A stretch of 35,461 nt of DNA from Nanobdellota archaeon (GCA_021800365.1 JAJYZA010000009.1:1-35461), one strand, 5' to 3'. Counted from the first letter of the stretch, positions 1 through 9,425 are shown. Notes: generated by a model not told the origin, from the sequence alone. Program-made: numbers and translations.

Positions 1-1
1 G

Positions 2-334
2 GTAAGATACGATATCGGAGGCAAGACACTAGGAAGCGCGATATGCTACATGGAGGATGGGACTTTTCTGGTCGATTCCGTCGAGGGACACAGGACCTTT
101 AGGAAGCCTAAGATATTCGATGCGGTCCGCAGGGACTTGGTGGAAAGGGCGAAAGAGAAAGGAGCAAAAAGGATATTGTTCAGCAAAGGCGGCACAAACG
201 AGACTCCTAAGAAGTTCATGGATTACCTTGGAAAACTCGGGTTGAAGAAGGGAAAGATAAAGATGAAACTGGACACCAAAGGATATCTTGAAGCCGATAA
301 AAATGGAGCTTCTGGATACGTCTCGGAGATATAA
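2..334 (+). CDS. Hypothetical protein, 5' end outside the window
   Basis: The reading frame is open from base 2 (VRYDIGGKTLG...) and runs into the ORF-track protein that begins at Met 50, so the gene starts before the window and only its last 110 residues are seen. The visible part is charged and soluble, with alternating beta-like and lysine-rich helical stretches (RRDLVERAKEKGAKRILFSK). I recognise no catalytic motif or family. The internal Met at base 50 has no convincing Shine-Dalgarno or TATA signal, which supports reading through it. The next gene has its own leaderless-type promoter, so the two are probably not one transcript. Confidence 0.75.
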   Translation, partial: VRYDIGGKTLGSAICYMEDGTFLVDSVEGHRTFRKPKIFDAVRRDLVERAKEKGAKRILFSKGGTNETPKKFMDYLGKLGLKKGKIKMKLDTKGYLEADKNGASGYVSEI

Positions 335-395
335 CTAAGCTCTTATTTAGCTTACAGGAATAGATTATTTTAAATCACAAACGACTAAGTATTAA

Positions 396-1304
396 ATGAA
401 TAAGCTGATAATTGGTCTGTCGCTCGCCGCATTCTCTTCAGCCGCATATGCACTGTGGTCAATATTCAGTGACATAGTAGTATCCTTAAACCCTATAAGC
501 TATCTCGATTATTTGGTTATATTTGAGGCTTCTCTCTTTTTAATCAATATTCTGCTTATCCTTCTTTTCAAGGAGTATAGAAAAATCGGCCGCCGCAAAC
601 CAAAGAAGTCGTTATTTTTCTACTCGCTGCTCTCCGGTATATTTTTTGGGCTGGGCAGTATAATATTCTACAGTCTTATCGGGAACCAGAACTATCCCTT
701 CGTGGCGTCCGCATCCTATATAACGATAATTCCATTTATTTTCATTTTGGCAAGTGCAAAGAAACAAGACCCGAAGACGCTGGCAATAATCGGAACTGTA
801 ATAGTATTTGCTGGCTTGGTGCTGCAGGTGGTGGCGCTGTACGGCTCCAATTTTGGCGCGGCGACACGGATAATATCCCTTACAGCACTTATGTCAGTAT
901 CTTGGATGCTAGGATCTTATTTCCTGCTTATCTCAATGGTGTATAAAGGTTACAATATAATAAAAGCCGATGCACTTACTGCCTTCTTCGAGTTTATTAC
1001 TGTAGGGGTCTTTGGTCTTTCAATAGGAGCTTTTAACGGGTTCTTTAAAATAACGCCGCTTGAACTCGCGCTTTCTGTAGCGGTGGCCGGTTTTCTCGTA
1101 TTGGGTGGCCTGTCGGAAGAATTTTCCCTGCACATTCTTAAGCGATTTAAGCAGAAAATACTTGATTTATGGAATGTACTAGTTGATTTAGAAATCGTCG
1201 GAATAGCGTTATTCTCGATTTTTTTCCTCACGCTATATTATCCTTTTCTTATAATCGGATTGGCCTTGACGATTTTGGGAAGCATACTGATTGCATTGTC
1301 ATAG
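396..1304 (+). CDS. EamA/DMT-like multi-spanning membrane transporter
   Basis: The protein has 302 residues, the usual length of a drug/metabolite transporter, and about nine or ten hydrophobic segments separated by short charged loops such as KEYRKIGRRKPKK. This pattern fits the EamA/DMT superfamily of the cytoplasmic membrane, but the substrate cannot be read from the sequence. A TATA-like stretch (attttaaatc) lies about 25 nt before the ATG and there is no Shine-Dalgarno motif, so a leaderless transcript is likely. It is a single gene. The family call rests on topology and length rather than a signature motif, so another 10-helix transporter family is possible. Confidence 0.6.
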   Translation: MNKLIIGLSLAAFSSAAYALWSIFSDIVVSLNPISYLDYLVIFEASLFLINILLILLFKEYRKIGRRKPKKSLFFYSLLSGIFFGLGSIIFYSLIGNQNYPFVASASYITIIPFIFILASAKKQDPKTLAIIGTVIVFAGLVLQVVALYGSNFGAATRIISLTALMSVSWMLGSYFLLISMVYKGYNIIKADALTAFFEFITVGVFGLSIGAFNGFFKITPLELALSVAVAGFLVLGGLSEEFSLHILKRFKQKILDLWNVLVDLEIVGIALFSIFFLTLYYPFLIIGLALTILGSILIALS

Positions 1305-1464
1305 ACATTTTAATGTTTTAAAACGTTTGTAAATGATTTAAGAGCAGTTATGCACCACATATTCGCCACAACATGGCGTTTGACAGCGTATCTTTTAGAG
1401 TAAATCTCTTTTGGTACGCTAATTTTATCAATAAAGTTAATAAAATTACTATAGGGTAGTAAAG

Positions 1465-1473
1465 CTTTAAATA
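1465..1473 (+). promoter_or_regulatory. TATA-like box before the 337-aa gene
   Basis: The sequence ctttaaata lies about 25-30 nt before the ATG at 1498, the spacing expected for an archaeal leaderless promoter. No ribosome-binding motif is seen. The rest of the 190-bp gap behind it (1305-1497) shows nothing else I can name. Confidence 0.5.
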
Positions 1474-1497
1474 CTAGTTATCTTCATTTATTGATAT

Positions 1498-2511
1498 ATG
1501 AAAAGCAAAAATAGGCTGCTTGAGTTATTAAAAGAAAAGTTCGCAACGGCGAAGGCAAAAAAGACAGAAGAACGACGCTCGGCGCGGTTTTTTCTGGGTG
1601 ACCCTTCTGGAAGCCTCTTACAAGACATATTATTTGCAACTTTTTCCGATGTGGGATCGATAACCGCTTCTAAGAAAATGGCGGGTACATCGAGTGCTGA
1701 CGCGAAAATCGTCGATTTTTACAACGTACTTAATGATAGATTACAGAAGTATGGGGGCTCAAGGTATTGTTTTTGTAGCACATCTCCTTTTAAGCACCTA
1801 AGTAAAAAGAAAGCTATGTACTACTTAAATCTTTTGCCAAAACTAACTTCGAATGCAAAAAACCTTTACCAGCTTTCTAACATCTCAAACATCGTTAGCG
1901 GCTACAAAGACGCCGTTGAAATTAACAAGGAAATAATGAATGGATTAGCTATAAGTGCATTTATAAACAATTCAGATAATTTAAGGAAAGTCGTATATGG
2001 AGACACCATGAAACTAGATTATTTAGGTGCGTTTTTAAGGCGCGGCAAAACACTGATCGTCAGAGGTGAAACTGGAAATCATTTTGGTTATTGCCGTGAA
2101 CCTGGCAGTTTCGTTTCTGCTAGAAAGCTTATTGACGTATCAAAACCAAAAAAGTTTGCATCAATATTCTATAAAGCAATGGCGACTGAGGTGAAAGAAT
2201 TGTTTTTGCTGGATTTCGAATTTCTTGCAGGTATCGAAGCTGCTCTAATTGGATTATACGAGATCAGTGGATATGTAGATAGACTAATAAATCTGCCACC
2301 GCCAAGTATACTTTTAAATAGCGCAGCTGCGATTACGATTGCTCTGATGGGAGGTTATGCGCCATTTTCTGGGATTGCCAGAGCTTACAAGGATTATAAA
2401 AATCAGAAAGCGAGGTTCCCGGAGTATTATGAAAAGAAAGCGTATGATCGCTCTAAGCTACATACGTCTAGGTTGTCAAAAAATACAAGATCTGCGGAGA
2501 AGATATATTAA
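1498..2511 (+). CDS. Hypothetical protein, 337 aa
   Basis: I do not recognise this protein. It starts with a lysine-rich amphipathic segment, has a mixed soluble middle, and carries near residues 265-300 a moderately hydrophobic alanine/glycine-rich stretch (SAAAITIALMGGYAPFSG) that could be a membrane-associated helix. The C-terminus is very basic (YKDYKNQKARFPEYYEKKAY). No nucleotide-binding, metal-binding or protease motif is obvious. It is preceded by a TATA-like box at leaderless spacing and followed by a transposon relic, so it may be accessory. The long uninterrupted frame and the promoter support a real gene. Confidence 0.6.
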   Translation: MKSKNRLLELLKEKFATAKAKKTEERRSARFFLGDPSGSLLQDILFATFSDVGSITASKKMAGTSSADAKIVDFYNVLNDRLQKYGGSRYCFCSTSPFKHLSKKKAMYYLNLLPKLTSNAKNLYQLSNISNIVSGYKDAVEINKEIMNGLAISAFINNSDNLRKVVYGDTMKLDYLGAFLRRGKTLIVRGETGNHFGYCREPGSFVSARKLIDVSKPKKFASIFYKAMATEVKELFLLDFEFLAGIEAALIGLYEISGYVDRLINLPPPSILLNSAAAITIALMGGYAPFSGIARAYKDYKNQKARFPEYYEKKAYDRSKLHTSRLSKNTRSAEKIY

Positions 2512-2549
2512 AAGAGAATTATCATGTAAAGGTTGCTTGCTTCTTTGAA

Positions 2550-2760
2550 TCACGGCTCGTAGACCCATTTATATTCCTCTTTCTGCTTTAGTTCTTTCAG
2601 CAATCTTCCGGTGTCATAGTAATTCAATCCTTTCTTTTGCTTATCGCTTTTATGCTCTTTGTAGTAATTTTCTCTCAATTCTAAAGCCTTGTTCCAAACT
2701 ACCCTGCTTCAGCCGAAGTATCCTGAATAAGCGGTTAGATTTGTACAAATGGACTTATAA
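2550..2760 (-). pseudogene. TnpB (IS200/IS605 OrfB) N-terminal relic
   Basis: Read on the minus strand, the frame encodes VVWNKALELRENYYKEHK and then YYDTGRLLKELKQKEEYKWVYEP before a TGA. This is the recognisable N-terminal helical segment of TnpB/OrfB proteins (RfvWNkaLelr...LlkeLKk..eykWl). The conserved FGC(S)R position is a TGA stop here, and nothing remains of the RuvC-like nuclease core, so about 60-70 of roughly 400 residues survive. It is a dead insertion-sequence remnant filling the gap between two plus-strand genes. No omega-RNA or transposon end could be recognised. Confidence 0.65.
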
Positions 2761-2813
2761 CAAGCTTTTGGAAGAAGCTATAAAATACAGTAATTATTAT
2801 ATACAATGGACAT

Positions 2814-3896
2814 ATGAATAACAAAGCAAATTCAAAGAAAGAAAAAAAGGACAGACGCGGATATGCAGTACCGGTTACTATTATAATAATCATTATAATA
2901 GTTTTGATTTTTCTTTTCTCGCCCGGCTTGTTCAAGTCATTGATCGGCAGCGTGCTTAAAAGCGGCGCGCCTTCCGTTGGTAATAATTCCTTAAGCCATG
3001 CTGGTGCCAACGTTTATGCATATGTTACAAATTACGGCAATTCGACTACGATCATAAATACTTCTGATAATAAGGTCATAGCCAATATTAATGCGGGGAG
3101 CCGGCCAATAGCTGTAGCGATATCGCCAAATGGAAAGTATGTGTATTTTGCGGATTCGAACGGCATGGTATCCATTATAAATGCAACGGATAATGCAATA
3201 ATCAATAGTATAAACGTTGGAGGAATTCCCTTAGATTTAGCAATAACTCCCAATGGCCAATATGTGTATGTAGTTAATTCTGCTAATGACCTGGTCTCTG
3301 TGATAAATACCAATACAGACACCGTCTCATCCACTATAAACGTTAGTTCTGAGCAATCAAGCGTAGCGATAGCCCCAAATGGCAAATTTGTCTATGTGGC
3401 AGACTATGCTAATAACATCGTAGTAATAAATGCTTCGTCTAATGCCATAATTACCCAGATATATACGGGTAGATTAAATTACGGGATCGCAATAACGCCT
3501 AGTGGAAATTTACTTTATGCAGCAACCGGAAACGGTTATCAGGTTATCAACACCTCTAATAATTTAGACATTAGTACCGTATCTATACCGGATGGAACGG
3601 TAGGCGTTGCTATATCCCCTAATGGGAAGTATGCGTTTTTCACAGACATTGTTCACGATATGGTAATAGTCCTTGTAAATGCTTCATATGGTACACAAGG
3701 GTTATATTATGTAAATGTGGCCCCCGAGCCATACGGAGTAGCGGTATTTCCAAATAGTCAGGTGGCTTATGTTACAAGTAATTTAGTTAATTCGTTGGCT
3801 GTCATTAACGTGGCCAGTGGAATACCATTTGAATCGACAACTATTACTATGGATTCTGGGGCGGGCATAGCAATAGCGGAAACGTCATTAAAGTAA
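2814..3896 (+). CDS. Membrane-anchored YVTN-family beta-propeller surface protein
   Basis: The protein has 360 residues. It begins with a charged cytoplasmic tail (KKEKKDRRGYAV) and one strongly hydrophobic helix (TIIIIIIIVLIFLFS), which should anchor it in the membrane with the rest outside. The remainder is about seven repeats of roughly 40-45 residues carrying the YVTN/YNCE signature, for example AVAISPNGKYVYFADS, LAITPNGQYVYVVNS and AIAPNGKFVYVADY, interleaved with INTSDN-type turns. This is a classic archaeal surface-layer-associated seven-bladed propeller. Asn-rich turns (NAT, NTS, NVS) offer many N-glycosylation sequons. The ligand is unknown. The start is chosen because it gives the complete anchor, and a nearby out-of-frame ATG stops at once. 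Confidence 0.85.
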   Translation: MNNKANSKKEKKDRRGYAVPVTIIIIIIIVLIFLFSPGLFKSLIGSVLKSGAPSVGNNSLSHAGANVYAYVTNYGNSTTIINTSDNKVIANINAGSRPIAVAISPNGKYVYFADSNGMVSIINATDNAIINSINVGGIPLDLAITPNGQYVYVVNSANDLVSVINTNTDTVSSTINVSSEQSSVAIAPNGKFVYVADYANNIVVINASSNAIITQIYTGRLNYGIAITPSGNLLYAATGNGYQVINTSNNLDISTVSIPDGTVGVAISPNGKYAFFTDIVHDMVIVLVNASYGTQGLYYVNVAPEPYGVAVFPNSQVAYVTSNLVNSLAVINVASGIPFESTTITMDSGAGIAIAETSLK

Positions 3897-3992
3897 CGTG
3901 CAAATTTTTATAAAGCGTATAAGTTTAATTCATTTACTTCGATAAAATTATCTTATCATATTGATTGCACTAAGAGAAATTTTGATTTTGCA

Positions 3993-4784
3993 CTAAACCT
4001 TGACGTGTTTAGGTTTCCAGCTACCCGTGCCGTCCGGTAACGATGTCCTTTCTAAATCCTGATAAATCAATGGGTATCGCGTTTTCATCTGGCTTGCGAC
4101 TTCATCGAAAACTTTCCTTATTTCTACTTCGGCGTATTCGGAAGTCCTCATAGTTATAACGTGTCTTATTGTCCTGTGGTTCGCGGTCCAGATCATATTA
4201 GTTGCCATGCCATCCGGCAAGATTCTTCGCAACGCCGATGTGAGCGTCTTCTTCAGAGTAAAGTCCATCTTATCCCAGTCGTATTTTTTCTCTAGGTTCT
4301 TATATTTGGTTTCTATGGTCTCGATTAGCTCGACGAATTCTTTCTCGTCTTTCATTTCCGGGGGCAACCAGAGTGAAAGCTCCTTCGGTCTGACATACCT
4401 TAGTGATTCCTGGCTTATCGCAGTTCCTGCGCGGTGCCTCACTAACTCGTGTGTAAATACTCTAGAAACGTTAATGAACGCAAAAGTGCACGTTGCGTGC
4501 TCTAAAATTGAGCCGTCGCCTTTTTTAAGTATGTTTTCTAGATATTCCTTTGAGGCACCTCTTATTTTGGTAACGTTTGGATTGAGGCCCACACCATAGC
4601 TCTCATAGCACATCCTCCCTGCTACTTCGATAAGGTACTCTCCCTGGCTAGAAGCGGTTGGCAACGTCGAATCATACCAATCTTTGCCGATTTTATCCGC
4701 GTGGTCCGAAAGCATTCTTTCTAAGTTTTCTTTTATCAGAGATGTTTCAGCTATCAAATAGACTTTCGGTTCGACTTTTTTCAT
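3993..4784 (-). CDS. thyX: FAD-dependent thymidylate synthase ThyX
   Basis: ThyX makes dTMP from dUMP using methylenetetrahydrofolate as carbon donor and FAD/NADPH for reduction. The signature lies near residues 116-130 as RHRAGTAISQESLRYV, a variant of the family motif RHRxxSxNxxSxR. Upstream of it are the conserved segments GSILEHATCTFAF and SRVFTHELV, and downstream is RTIRHVITMRTSEYAEVEIR, where ThyX proteins bind dUMP. At 263 residues it is of normal length or slightly long. A TATA-like tatttaaac precedes the ATG by about 35 nt. It is transcribed on the same strand as the phosphoribosyltransferase pair but is separated from them by about 140 bp. Confidence 0.92.
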   Translation of the reverse strand: MKKVEPKVYLIAETSLIKENLERMLSDHADKIGKDWYDSTLPTASSQGEYLIEVAGRMCYESYGVGLNPNVTKIRGASKEYLENILKKGDGSILEHATCTFAFINVSRVFTHELVRHRAGTAISQESLRYVRPKELSLWLPPEMKDEKEFVELIETIETKYKNLEKKYDWDKMDFTLKKTLTSALRRILPDGMATNMIWTANHRTIRHVITMRTSEYAEVEIRKVFDEVASQMKTRYPLIYQDLERTSLPDGTGSWKPKHVKV

Positions 4785-4923
4785 ACGATTTATTTTTATT
4801 GATGAGACGCCGATTGTTTAAATACTTTCTTTAGTAATGATTCTACTGACCAGATACAACCTAAATTTGTATGCCGTCAGCATATTGTTATCTATTTCTT
4901 TCTGCTATTTATGTTTCCCATTT

Positions 4924-5850
4924 TTAAGTTCGCTCTAATCCCACCGCTAAAGCATGTGGGTTTTCCCGCTCACCTTTGATAAATTTGTAAAGTCCGGGTC
5001 CCTTCCGGCCTTCAAATATCTGGCGATTCACTATGGTATCATGGAATATTTCCTCCGATTTACGAGCAAGGTCAGACAAATATTCACTTAGCTCTTCGGT
5101 TCTAAGGCTTTGTGTATATGCAGCTCCAAAGTATAGTTCTTTTGGTTTAAGTTTTTCTATCCAATGAGTAATCTTGGACATAGAGCACCCCGTGTCTATA
5201 TCATCGTCTATAATCAATATTGATTTATTTTCTATGGAAGCGTAGAATTCAGATAATGACATGCAGTTTGGGATATTCGGGGAGTTGTCTCTTAGCCTAT
5301 ACTGTGAATATCTAAGTGGAATTAATTTCGCCGCCGGTTTTACCATTTTTACTAAAAGCGCCGCTTCCAGTCCCCCATTTGCAATATAGATTATAGTATC
5401 TATGTTTATATCGTTTAATTTTTCTCTTAGATTCTTGTATAGCACGCGCATACAATAAGCATTTAGGACGGGGGTATCTTCTTCTAAATAACGCGACTGT
5501 GGATTGAGCTGCGCTATAAAACCCGTCTCGCGATTTAGACTATACGAAATTTTCGCCAGATCCACCCAGAATTTCTTTATGTCCATAGGCCTCCCCGCTC
5601 TAAACGCAGCAACGACAGTTTCGTCTAAAGAAAGCAGTTTTTCGAGAGTTTTCTGTCCGGCCGCCGGATTTTTAACTTCTTTGCGGGATTCCGATAATAC
5701 CGGCACCATTATCTGATTTAAGTATAGCTGGGTTATGTCGAGCATCTGACCGACTAAATATGCCCCTCTTTTTTCTTGTAAGGCACAAGTTAATATGCCG
5801 TCAAAGGACCTACCGTAATTATCGCGGCGGTATTTTATCGTTCCTTTCAT
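4924..5850 (-). CDS. Phosphoribosyltransferase-like protein, paralogue B
   Basis: The C-terminal half (roughly residues 150-245) looks like a type I phosphoribosyltransferase: DTIIYIANGGLEAALLVKM resembles the pyrophosphate-loop region, and SILIIDDDIDTGCSM near residues 210-224 is the PRPP-binding loop. The first 140 residues are an unfamiliar helical region. The protein is clearly homologous along its length to the gene immediately upstream, which ends only 17 bp before its start, so the two form an operon and a tandem duplication. The acceptor base or substrate is not apparent. With 308 residues it is longer than simple PRTases (about 180-220). A ComF-like or regulatory role is possible. 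Confidence 0.7.
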   Translation of the reverse strand: MKGTIKYRRDNYGRSFDGILTCALQEKRGAYLVGQMLDITQLYLNQIMVPVLSESRKEVKNPAAGQKTLEKLLSLDETVVAAFRAGRPMDIKKFWVDLAKISYSLNRETGFIAQLNPQSRYLEEDTPVLNAYCMRVLYKNLREKLNDINIDTIIYIANGGLEAALLVKMVKPAAKLIPLRYSQYRLRDNSPNIPNCMSLSEFYASIENKSILIIDDDIDTGCSMSKITHWIEKLKPKELYFGAAYTQSLRTEELSEYLSDLARKSEEIFHDTIVNRQIFEGRKGPGLYKFIKGERENPHALAVGLERT

Positions 5851-5867
5851 ATTTTTAGCTTTGACTA

Positions 5868-6842
5868 CTAGCGATATTTGAAAAGGCCCGGGCCTTTAAA
5901 GTAGACCTGTTTAAATGCACTGGGTAGCAGTATATCGTCTGGTATTTCCGTTTTTATCGGGACGTGGAATATCTCAGTTGAAGCGTGTGATATCGAGAAA
6001 AGCCAGCGGCTTAGCTCCCCGCCCCTCATTTTATTTAAACCATATGTGTATGCCGCGCCGAAATAAAGTTCTTTAGGTTCAAATCTACGCATCTCCGTGA
6101 TTATCATTGCCATAGATCTACCTGTGTCTATGTCATCATCTATTATTAACACGGATTTTCCTTTTACGGCGCGCTGTAAATCCTCTAAGGACATGTAAGA
6201 CGGTATGCGTGGAGCGGCATCGTGTTTTCTGTAATGTGAATATCTTACTGGGATAAGCTCTGCGCTTGTTTTTACAGCTTTCGCAATGCATGCTGCCTCT
6301 AAGGCTCCGTTGGCTAAATATATTATGGTGTCGACGTTTGTGTCCTTCAATTTTTCTTTTAAATTGGTATAGAAGACTTTCATACAGCTCGTGTTCAGTA
6401 TGCCCCCGGGGTTGTTACCTGCGTCACGGCCGACAAATTCTAGGTAACGCACTTGAATAGGGTTATTGCCTGTGGCATCCAGATTCGACTGGGCGGTGAT
6501 TCTTACACAGACATCCCGCAGACCTTTTTTGAATTTACCCGTGTCCATCTTCTTGCCGAGCCTAAAATCTGCTATTAGTGCTTCGTCAAGGGATAGTAAT
6601 TCTTCTAGGGTCGACTTTTCTGGCGCCGGCGGTGTATTATTGCGTGTTGGCTTGCCTATTTCCCGGTTTTTGCAGGGATCTTTCATTAATTTATTAGAAT
6701 AAGCCTGAGTTAGTTCTAACATTATACCTACAAGATAACTTTCATCTTTTTCATTTAATGCGTCAATCAGCAAATCATTAAGAGATCTTTTACTCTCATA
6801 TATGGTCGTATCAATGTTACGGTATTTTATTTCGCCTTCCAC
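5868..6842 (-). CDS. Phosphoribosyltransferase-like protein, paralogue A
   Basis: This 324-residue protein has the PRPP loop SVLIIDDDIDTGRSMAM near residues 232-246 and the preceding NGALEAACIAKAV segment, as in type I phosphoribosyltransferases. Its N-terminal half shares the LVGxML-LTQxYxNxxM and LEELLSLDEALIADFR-type segments with the downstream copy but has extra insertions (a TPPAPEKS linker and a GNNPGGILN loop). It is the first gene of a two-gene operon. A TATA-like ctttaaata lies about 26-30 nt before the ATG on the minus strand, with no Shine-Dalgarno, which suggests a leaderless transcript. The substrate is unknown. The duplicate may form a heteromer or have diverged in specificity. 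Confidence 0.7.
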   Translation of the reverse strand: MEGEIKYRNIDTTIYESKRSLNDLLIDALNEKDESYLVGIMLELTQAYSNKLMKDPCKNREIGKPTRNNTPPAPEKSTLEELLSLDEALIADFRLGKKMDTGKFKKGLRDVCVRITAQSNLDATGNNPIQVRYLEFVGRDAGNNPGGILNTSCMKVFYTNLKEKLKDTNVDTIIYLANGALEAACIAKAVKTSAELIPVRYSHYRKHDAAPRIPSYMSLEDLQRAVKGKSVLIIDDDIDTGRSMAMIITEMRRFEPKELYFGAAYTYGLNKMRGGELSRWLFSISHASTEIFHVPIKTEIPDDILLPSAFKQVYFKGPGLFKYR

Positions 6843-7123
6843 TTATGAATTATGAATAACTATTGTATTTAAAGGTTACTACTTCGTAATAAAGCTATTG
6901 AAGCAAAGGCATTTTTAATAACCTTAAATGAAATTTCTAAGCAGCGGCTAAAAATCTTGATGAATGGCCGGGCGGGAACGGTCCGGGAATTGCTAAAATT
7001 ATATAAATGTTTTCTAAGAACAGTGCGGCTTTATTATGGAATATGCGATAGCTTATCAAAATTGATTGGGTTTTAAAGCCAGAAAAGGAGCGATACTTGA
7101 GCAAACGCCCCATCGGTTTTCGG

Positions 7124-8356
7124 TTATCCTTTCTTGTACGAAAAAACGAAGAACGCCGCGCCAAGTGCAAGTATCGAGAACAGAAAAGTCGTTACATATC
7201 CCGACATTGCAGATAAAAGCCCGGACAAGAATGCTCCAAGCACGCCCGAGAACCCGAGCACGGCCGCCCAAACGCCGACATAATGGCCAGGTCCCTGTCT
7301 TCTTATTTTTTCATAGAGCATGACCGAGGAAGTTATGTTCCAGATTGCATAAGCTATTCCAGCGACGAAATATGCCAATATATTCCACCCGAAGACAAAA
7401 CCGGGCATTACCGCCAATGGAAGAAAGGCCAGCGCCGGCGCCGCGCTTCTAAGTAGAGTCGAAACCTTGTAATAGCGCTCTAAATTTATATTGCTCAATA
7501 ATGAAAGCACTACTACGTATACTATGAGCTGCGCGATTGCATTCCCCATGTTTACAATGAAGATCTGGGAATACGTGAGCGAATGCGCATACAAGAACGG
7601 AATGTAAGACGTGTTAAACAAATACAAAGCCAAGTTGAACAAAGATATCGAAGCGAGAAGAAGGTATATGTGCCGTATCACCTTCCTTTTTAACCCCTTT
7701 CGTATGCGGTCTATAAGAAAATGTCCCGTTAAAACGTACGGCGTTACGCTAAGCATGTTCAGTACCCCAAAGCTTTTCTTTACGACCTTCTTGTGCTTGG
7801 GTTCTATGTTTGTTTTGTCCGCGCTTATCAGCCTAAACGCGAGGACTAGAGAGATTACATTGACGACAAGAAGCAGCAAAAGATAGTCCTTTGCGAAGCT
7901 GCCATCGATGAACAGTCCGGGGACCATACCCAATGCGTCCCCTATTATTAGCATAGTACTGTACCTGCTGAAATACTTTGGAAGGCTCTTTCTCATTCTG
8001 CTTGACATTACCATTATATTCAAAGCCGGTGCCGATGCCGTCGCTATAAAAGCGTATAAGCCGTATACCGATTCTACCGCTGCGACCTGAGTCAGGAAAT
8101 AAAGTATCAACAGCACCGGAAAAAGCCCGATCACGGAAATTAGCACGAAAAGTTTTATCCTATTCAATCTGTCTGTAAGGTCTCCCCAAAATATCGAAGC
8201 AGGGATGGAAATAAGGGCATACAGCGCTGTCGCGATGCCTACGTCATATACCGAACCGCCAAGTGATAAAATATATAGTGGAAGAAGCACGCCAAGCCCA
8301 CCAGAAACCGCGGCAATCGGCAGTATAGAATACATCCAAACAGAAGAGGTCTTCAT
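7124..8356 (-). CDS. Major facilitator superfamily transporter
   Basis: The protein has 410 residues with about twelve hydrophobic segments. The loop between helices 2 and 3 carries FWGDLTDRLNRIKLF, a good match to the MFS motif A (G-x-L-a-D-r-x-G-r-r-k/r), and a basic central loop (DKTNIEPKHKKVVKKS) separates two six-helix halves. It is an inner-membrane secondary transporter whose substrate cannot be inferred. It stands alone. The roughly 280-bp gap beyond its 3' end (6843-7123) contains only the paralogue A promoter and no supportable gene. The ATG at 8356 gives a normal first helix and was kept. Confidence 0.85.
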   Translation of the reverse strand: MKTSSVWMYSILPIAAVSGGLGVLLPLYILSLGGSVYDVGIATALYALISIPASIFWGDLTDRLNRIKLFVLISVIGLFPVLLILYFLTQVAAVESVYGLYAFIATASAPALNIMVMSSRMRKSLPKYFSRYSTMLIIGDALGMVPGLFIDGSFAKDYLLLLLVVNVISLVLAFRLISADKTNIEPKHKKVVKKSFGVLNMLSVTPYVLTGHFLIDRIRKGLKRKVIRHIYLLLASISLFNLALYLFNTSYIPFLYAHSLTYSQIFIVNMGNAIAQLIVYVVVLSLLSNINLERYYKVSTLLRSAAPALAFLPLAVMPGFVFGWNILAYFVAGIAYAIWNITSSVMLYEKIRRQGPGHYVGVWAAVLGFSGVLGAFLSGLLSAMSGYVTTFLFSILALGAAFFVFSYKKG

Positions 8357-8568
8357 AGCAAAAACTCATATCTCAATAAGTTAATTAATCTATTGGCGGT
8401 TATAAAAATAATCATACAATAGAAAGTGCTGTCCGTACGCAGTTCCTTGTGCTTGGATTTTTATCACTAAATTACGCTGCGGACCAGGTCATTGATTTTC
8501 ATCAACCGTATTTAGTGAAAAGACTATAATAAAGGCATAAATATACAAACACTCCACTATAAATTAAT

Positions 8569-9018
8569 ATGGAATCCCCTACACGGCATTTGGAATTAAC
8601 GCTTGGCAGGCCATTACAGCGAGCTGACCTAGAAAGCCTCATAATAGACGCAGCAGCTGGCGTAGGTTATGGCGTACCTGCAGCAACTTATATTACCAAA
8701 CAATCTGACAGCGCCATTAGCACATGCGCGCTGAAAAGGGACTATAAAAACCACAAGTTTGTAAATGCGTCTCGCCTCGGTATCGAGTACCGGTTACAGC
8801 GTAGCGCGCCGCTCGGACCTGGCCCAATAATCAGTATGTTTTTTTATGAGGACTACCATGACATAGATGAAAATATGGTTAGCGACATCGCAATCAGTGA
8901 TTATAATTATGATAGCCCATTGGAGGACATGGCAAACGCAAAGATTTTAAACGCAATTATTGACAAAATTAGCCGCAAATATCGTCATTGTAAGCATATC
9001 CCTGAAGATTCAATATAG
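8569..9018 (+). CDS. Hypothetical protein, 149 aa
   Basis: I do not recognise this protein. It is soluble and acidic towards the C-terminus (FYEDYHDIDENMVSDIAISDY), with a central GIEYRLQRSAPLGPGP segment. It ends 2 bp before the next gene, so the two are almost certainly cotranscribed and translationally coupled. TATA-like aaatataca sequence precedes the ATG at leaderless distance. No enzymatic motif is apparent, and the gap before it (8357-8568) holds only the promoter. Confidence 0.55.
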   Translation: MESPTRHLELTLGRPLQRADLESLIIDAAAGVGYGVPAATYITKQSDSAISTCALKRDYKNHKFVNASRLGIEYRLQRSAPLGPGPIISMFFYEDYHDIDENMVSDIAISDYNYDSPLEDMANAKILNAIIDKISRKYRHCKHIPEDSI

Positions 9019-9020
9019 AT

Positions 9021-9425
9021 ATGGGAGGAATGGAGGACGTCGGCTCTAATCTTGAAGACTTAGTTAAAAACGCAAAAGAAACGACCGAGCTAGATTCAAT
9101 CTATGAAAAAGCGTACGACTTGATTAAAAACTACGGACGTAATACCTATAAGCATACGCGGTTGTATGAGGAAAGAGAACCGAATGGGAAATTTCTTGGA
9201 GTATTCAAAAGAAGCAGGCGCACATTCGCCGTAGAGTACGATGAATATTCAGCGTACTGTTACTGTTTTTTATATAGGCACATGAAAATATATGATGGGG
9301 AAAAACTCGTCTTTGAGACCTTTGCTTCAGATCTTTATTTCGGCGCCGCTCTTTTTGGGTATAGTAAACCAAAGATAATCAAATACAGTCCAGGCAAATG
9401 GGAAGATAAACTTAATAAAAGTTGA
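9021..9425 (+). CDS. Hypothetical protein, 134 aa, second gene of a pair
   Basis: This is an unrecognised protein directly downstream of the 149-aa gene. It is rich in aromatic residues and cysteine in the middle (YDEYSAYCYCFLYRHMKIYDG), with an acidic helical N-terminus (LEDLVKNAKETTELDSIYEKAYDLI). Two in-frame ATGs are available, at 9021 and 9030. The purine-rich gggagga lies between them, directly abutting the second ATG, which is too close for a normal Shine-Dalgarno, so I keep the first ATG and assume coupling to the gene upstream. No function is proposed. Confidence 0.5.
   Translation: MGGMEDVGSNLEDLVKNAKETTELDSIYEKAYDLIKNYGRNTYKHTRLYEEREPNGKFLGVFKRSRRTFAVEYDEYSAYCYCFLYRHMKIYDGEKLVFETFASDLYFGAALFGYSKPKIIKYSPGKWEDKLNKS

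Noticed and set aside
4207-4599. 130-aa plus-strand ORF
   Set aside because: Antisense of thyX, whose conserved motifs define the coding strand.
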